From positions 1 through 52,272 of the forward strand of contig CANPDU010000024.1 of the NCBI GenBank assembly GCA_947573135.1: 52,272 nt of DNA, written 5' to 3'. Made by a program: the position numbers and the translations under genes. Within the stretch, counting starts at the first letter, position 1; each line of letters begins with the position of its first letter. Positions 52,109 through 52,272 of this stretch are shown here, piece by piece. Below the pieces are notes generated by a model. The model was not told where the DNA came from. It did no database searches and saw only the letters and a list, made by a program, of their open reading frames with translations. The stretch is from an uncultured Bacteroidales bacterium (lineage in GTDB: Bacteria; Bacteroidota; Bacteroidia; Bacteroidales; Muribaculaceae).

Positions 52109-52272
52109 GAAAAAATATTTTAGAAAGTATCACTATAATCGTAAAAACTTTCGTTTTCGTCGGTATATATTTTGCATCGAAAGTAAACTGCTTTGGGGAC
52201 GGTAGGGTCTTTAAGGTGGGTCAGCGGATTTTTCCGGTTGGTGAGCGATGATGTCAGGCGTATAGTGTCGCC
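52109..52272. other. Right-end region without a supported gene
   Basis: AT-rich to about 52190, then a single GGGTCTTTAAGG piece (52206-52217) related to the tandem repeat at 626-661. A leftward reading frame ending in TAA near 52217 could be the last codons of a gene lying outside the window, but 20 codons are too few to judge. Confidence 0.3.

Noticed and set aside
52206-52272. 3' end of another leftward gene
   Set aside because: Only about 20 codons are visible before a stop codon; too little to support a call.

Overview
This window comes from a Bacteroidales genome, most likely a gut Muribaculaceae-like bacterium. Four things point there: a SusC/SusD pair, BspA-type leucine-rich-repeat surface protein, many lipoproteins with acidic residues just after the cysteine, and promoters of the Bacteroidetes form TTTG-N19/20-TAnnTTTG. 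Shine-Dalgarno sites are generally absent. No tRNA, rRNA, insertion sequence, integrase or CRISPR array was seen. Species assignment is inference.

Layout. 1-1592: 5' part of argS, divergent from murI. 1703-10054: cell-envelope genes, namely a BspA-like protein with no signal peptide, an unknown secreted protein and two tandem GHL10-type glycoside-hydrolase-like lipoproteins. 10055-20581 (minus): an apparent operon of a zinc metalloprotease, SusC, SusD and a secreted protein made of two related halves. 20975-23376: a small secreted protein coupled to a secreted LamG-GDPD phosphodiesterase. 23601-26723: a lipoprotein and a DUF5723 outer-membrane protein. 26904-27407: an ECF sigma factor, divergent from the signalling island.

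The most notable part is 27791-39510, about 11.7 kb on the plus strand. In order it encodes a DUF1460 amidase-like protein, a stand-alone LytTR protein, an FHA protein with a membrane region and zinc ribbon, a Hanks-type kinase, an acidic EF-hand-like protein, a kinase with C-terminal MORN repeats, a Fib_succ/TonB_C fusion, a kinase with a C-terminal FKBP prolyl isomerase, a second acidic EF-hand-like protein, a caspase-fold protease, a zinc-ribbon FHA protein and a membrane-anchored PP2C phosphatase. Within each half most genes lie under 35 bp apart or overlap. A 29-bp tandem palindrome array and a strong promoter at 35999-36196 separate the halves, and a perfect 36-bp palindrome follows the last gene. 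The components form a complete phosphorylation circuit (writers, readers, eraser) with predicted periplasmic effectors. I infer that it links an envelope signal to peptidoglycan or protein turnover, or to a conflict response; the sequence does not show which.

39682-45565: a DUF6291-like protein, enolase (minus), a second caspase operon (three genes with 4-bp overlaps, minus), a TRL-like lipoprotein, a 500-bp region with a possible structured RNA, and a potassium-channel gene frameshifted exactly at its selectivity filter. 45587-52050 (all minus): ychF, a TPR protein, a UvrD-like helicase overlapping murQ, and a ROK sugar kinase. The last 220 bases hold only the ROK promoter and a copy of a short GGTCTTTAA-type repeat also found upstream of murI.
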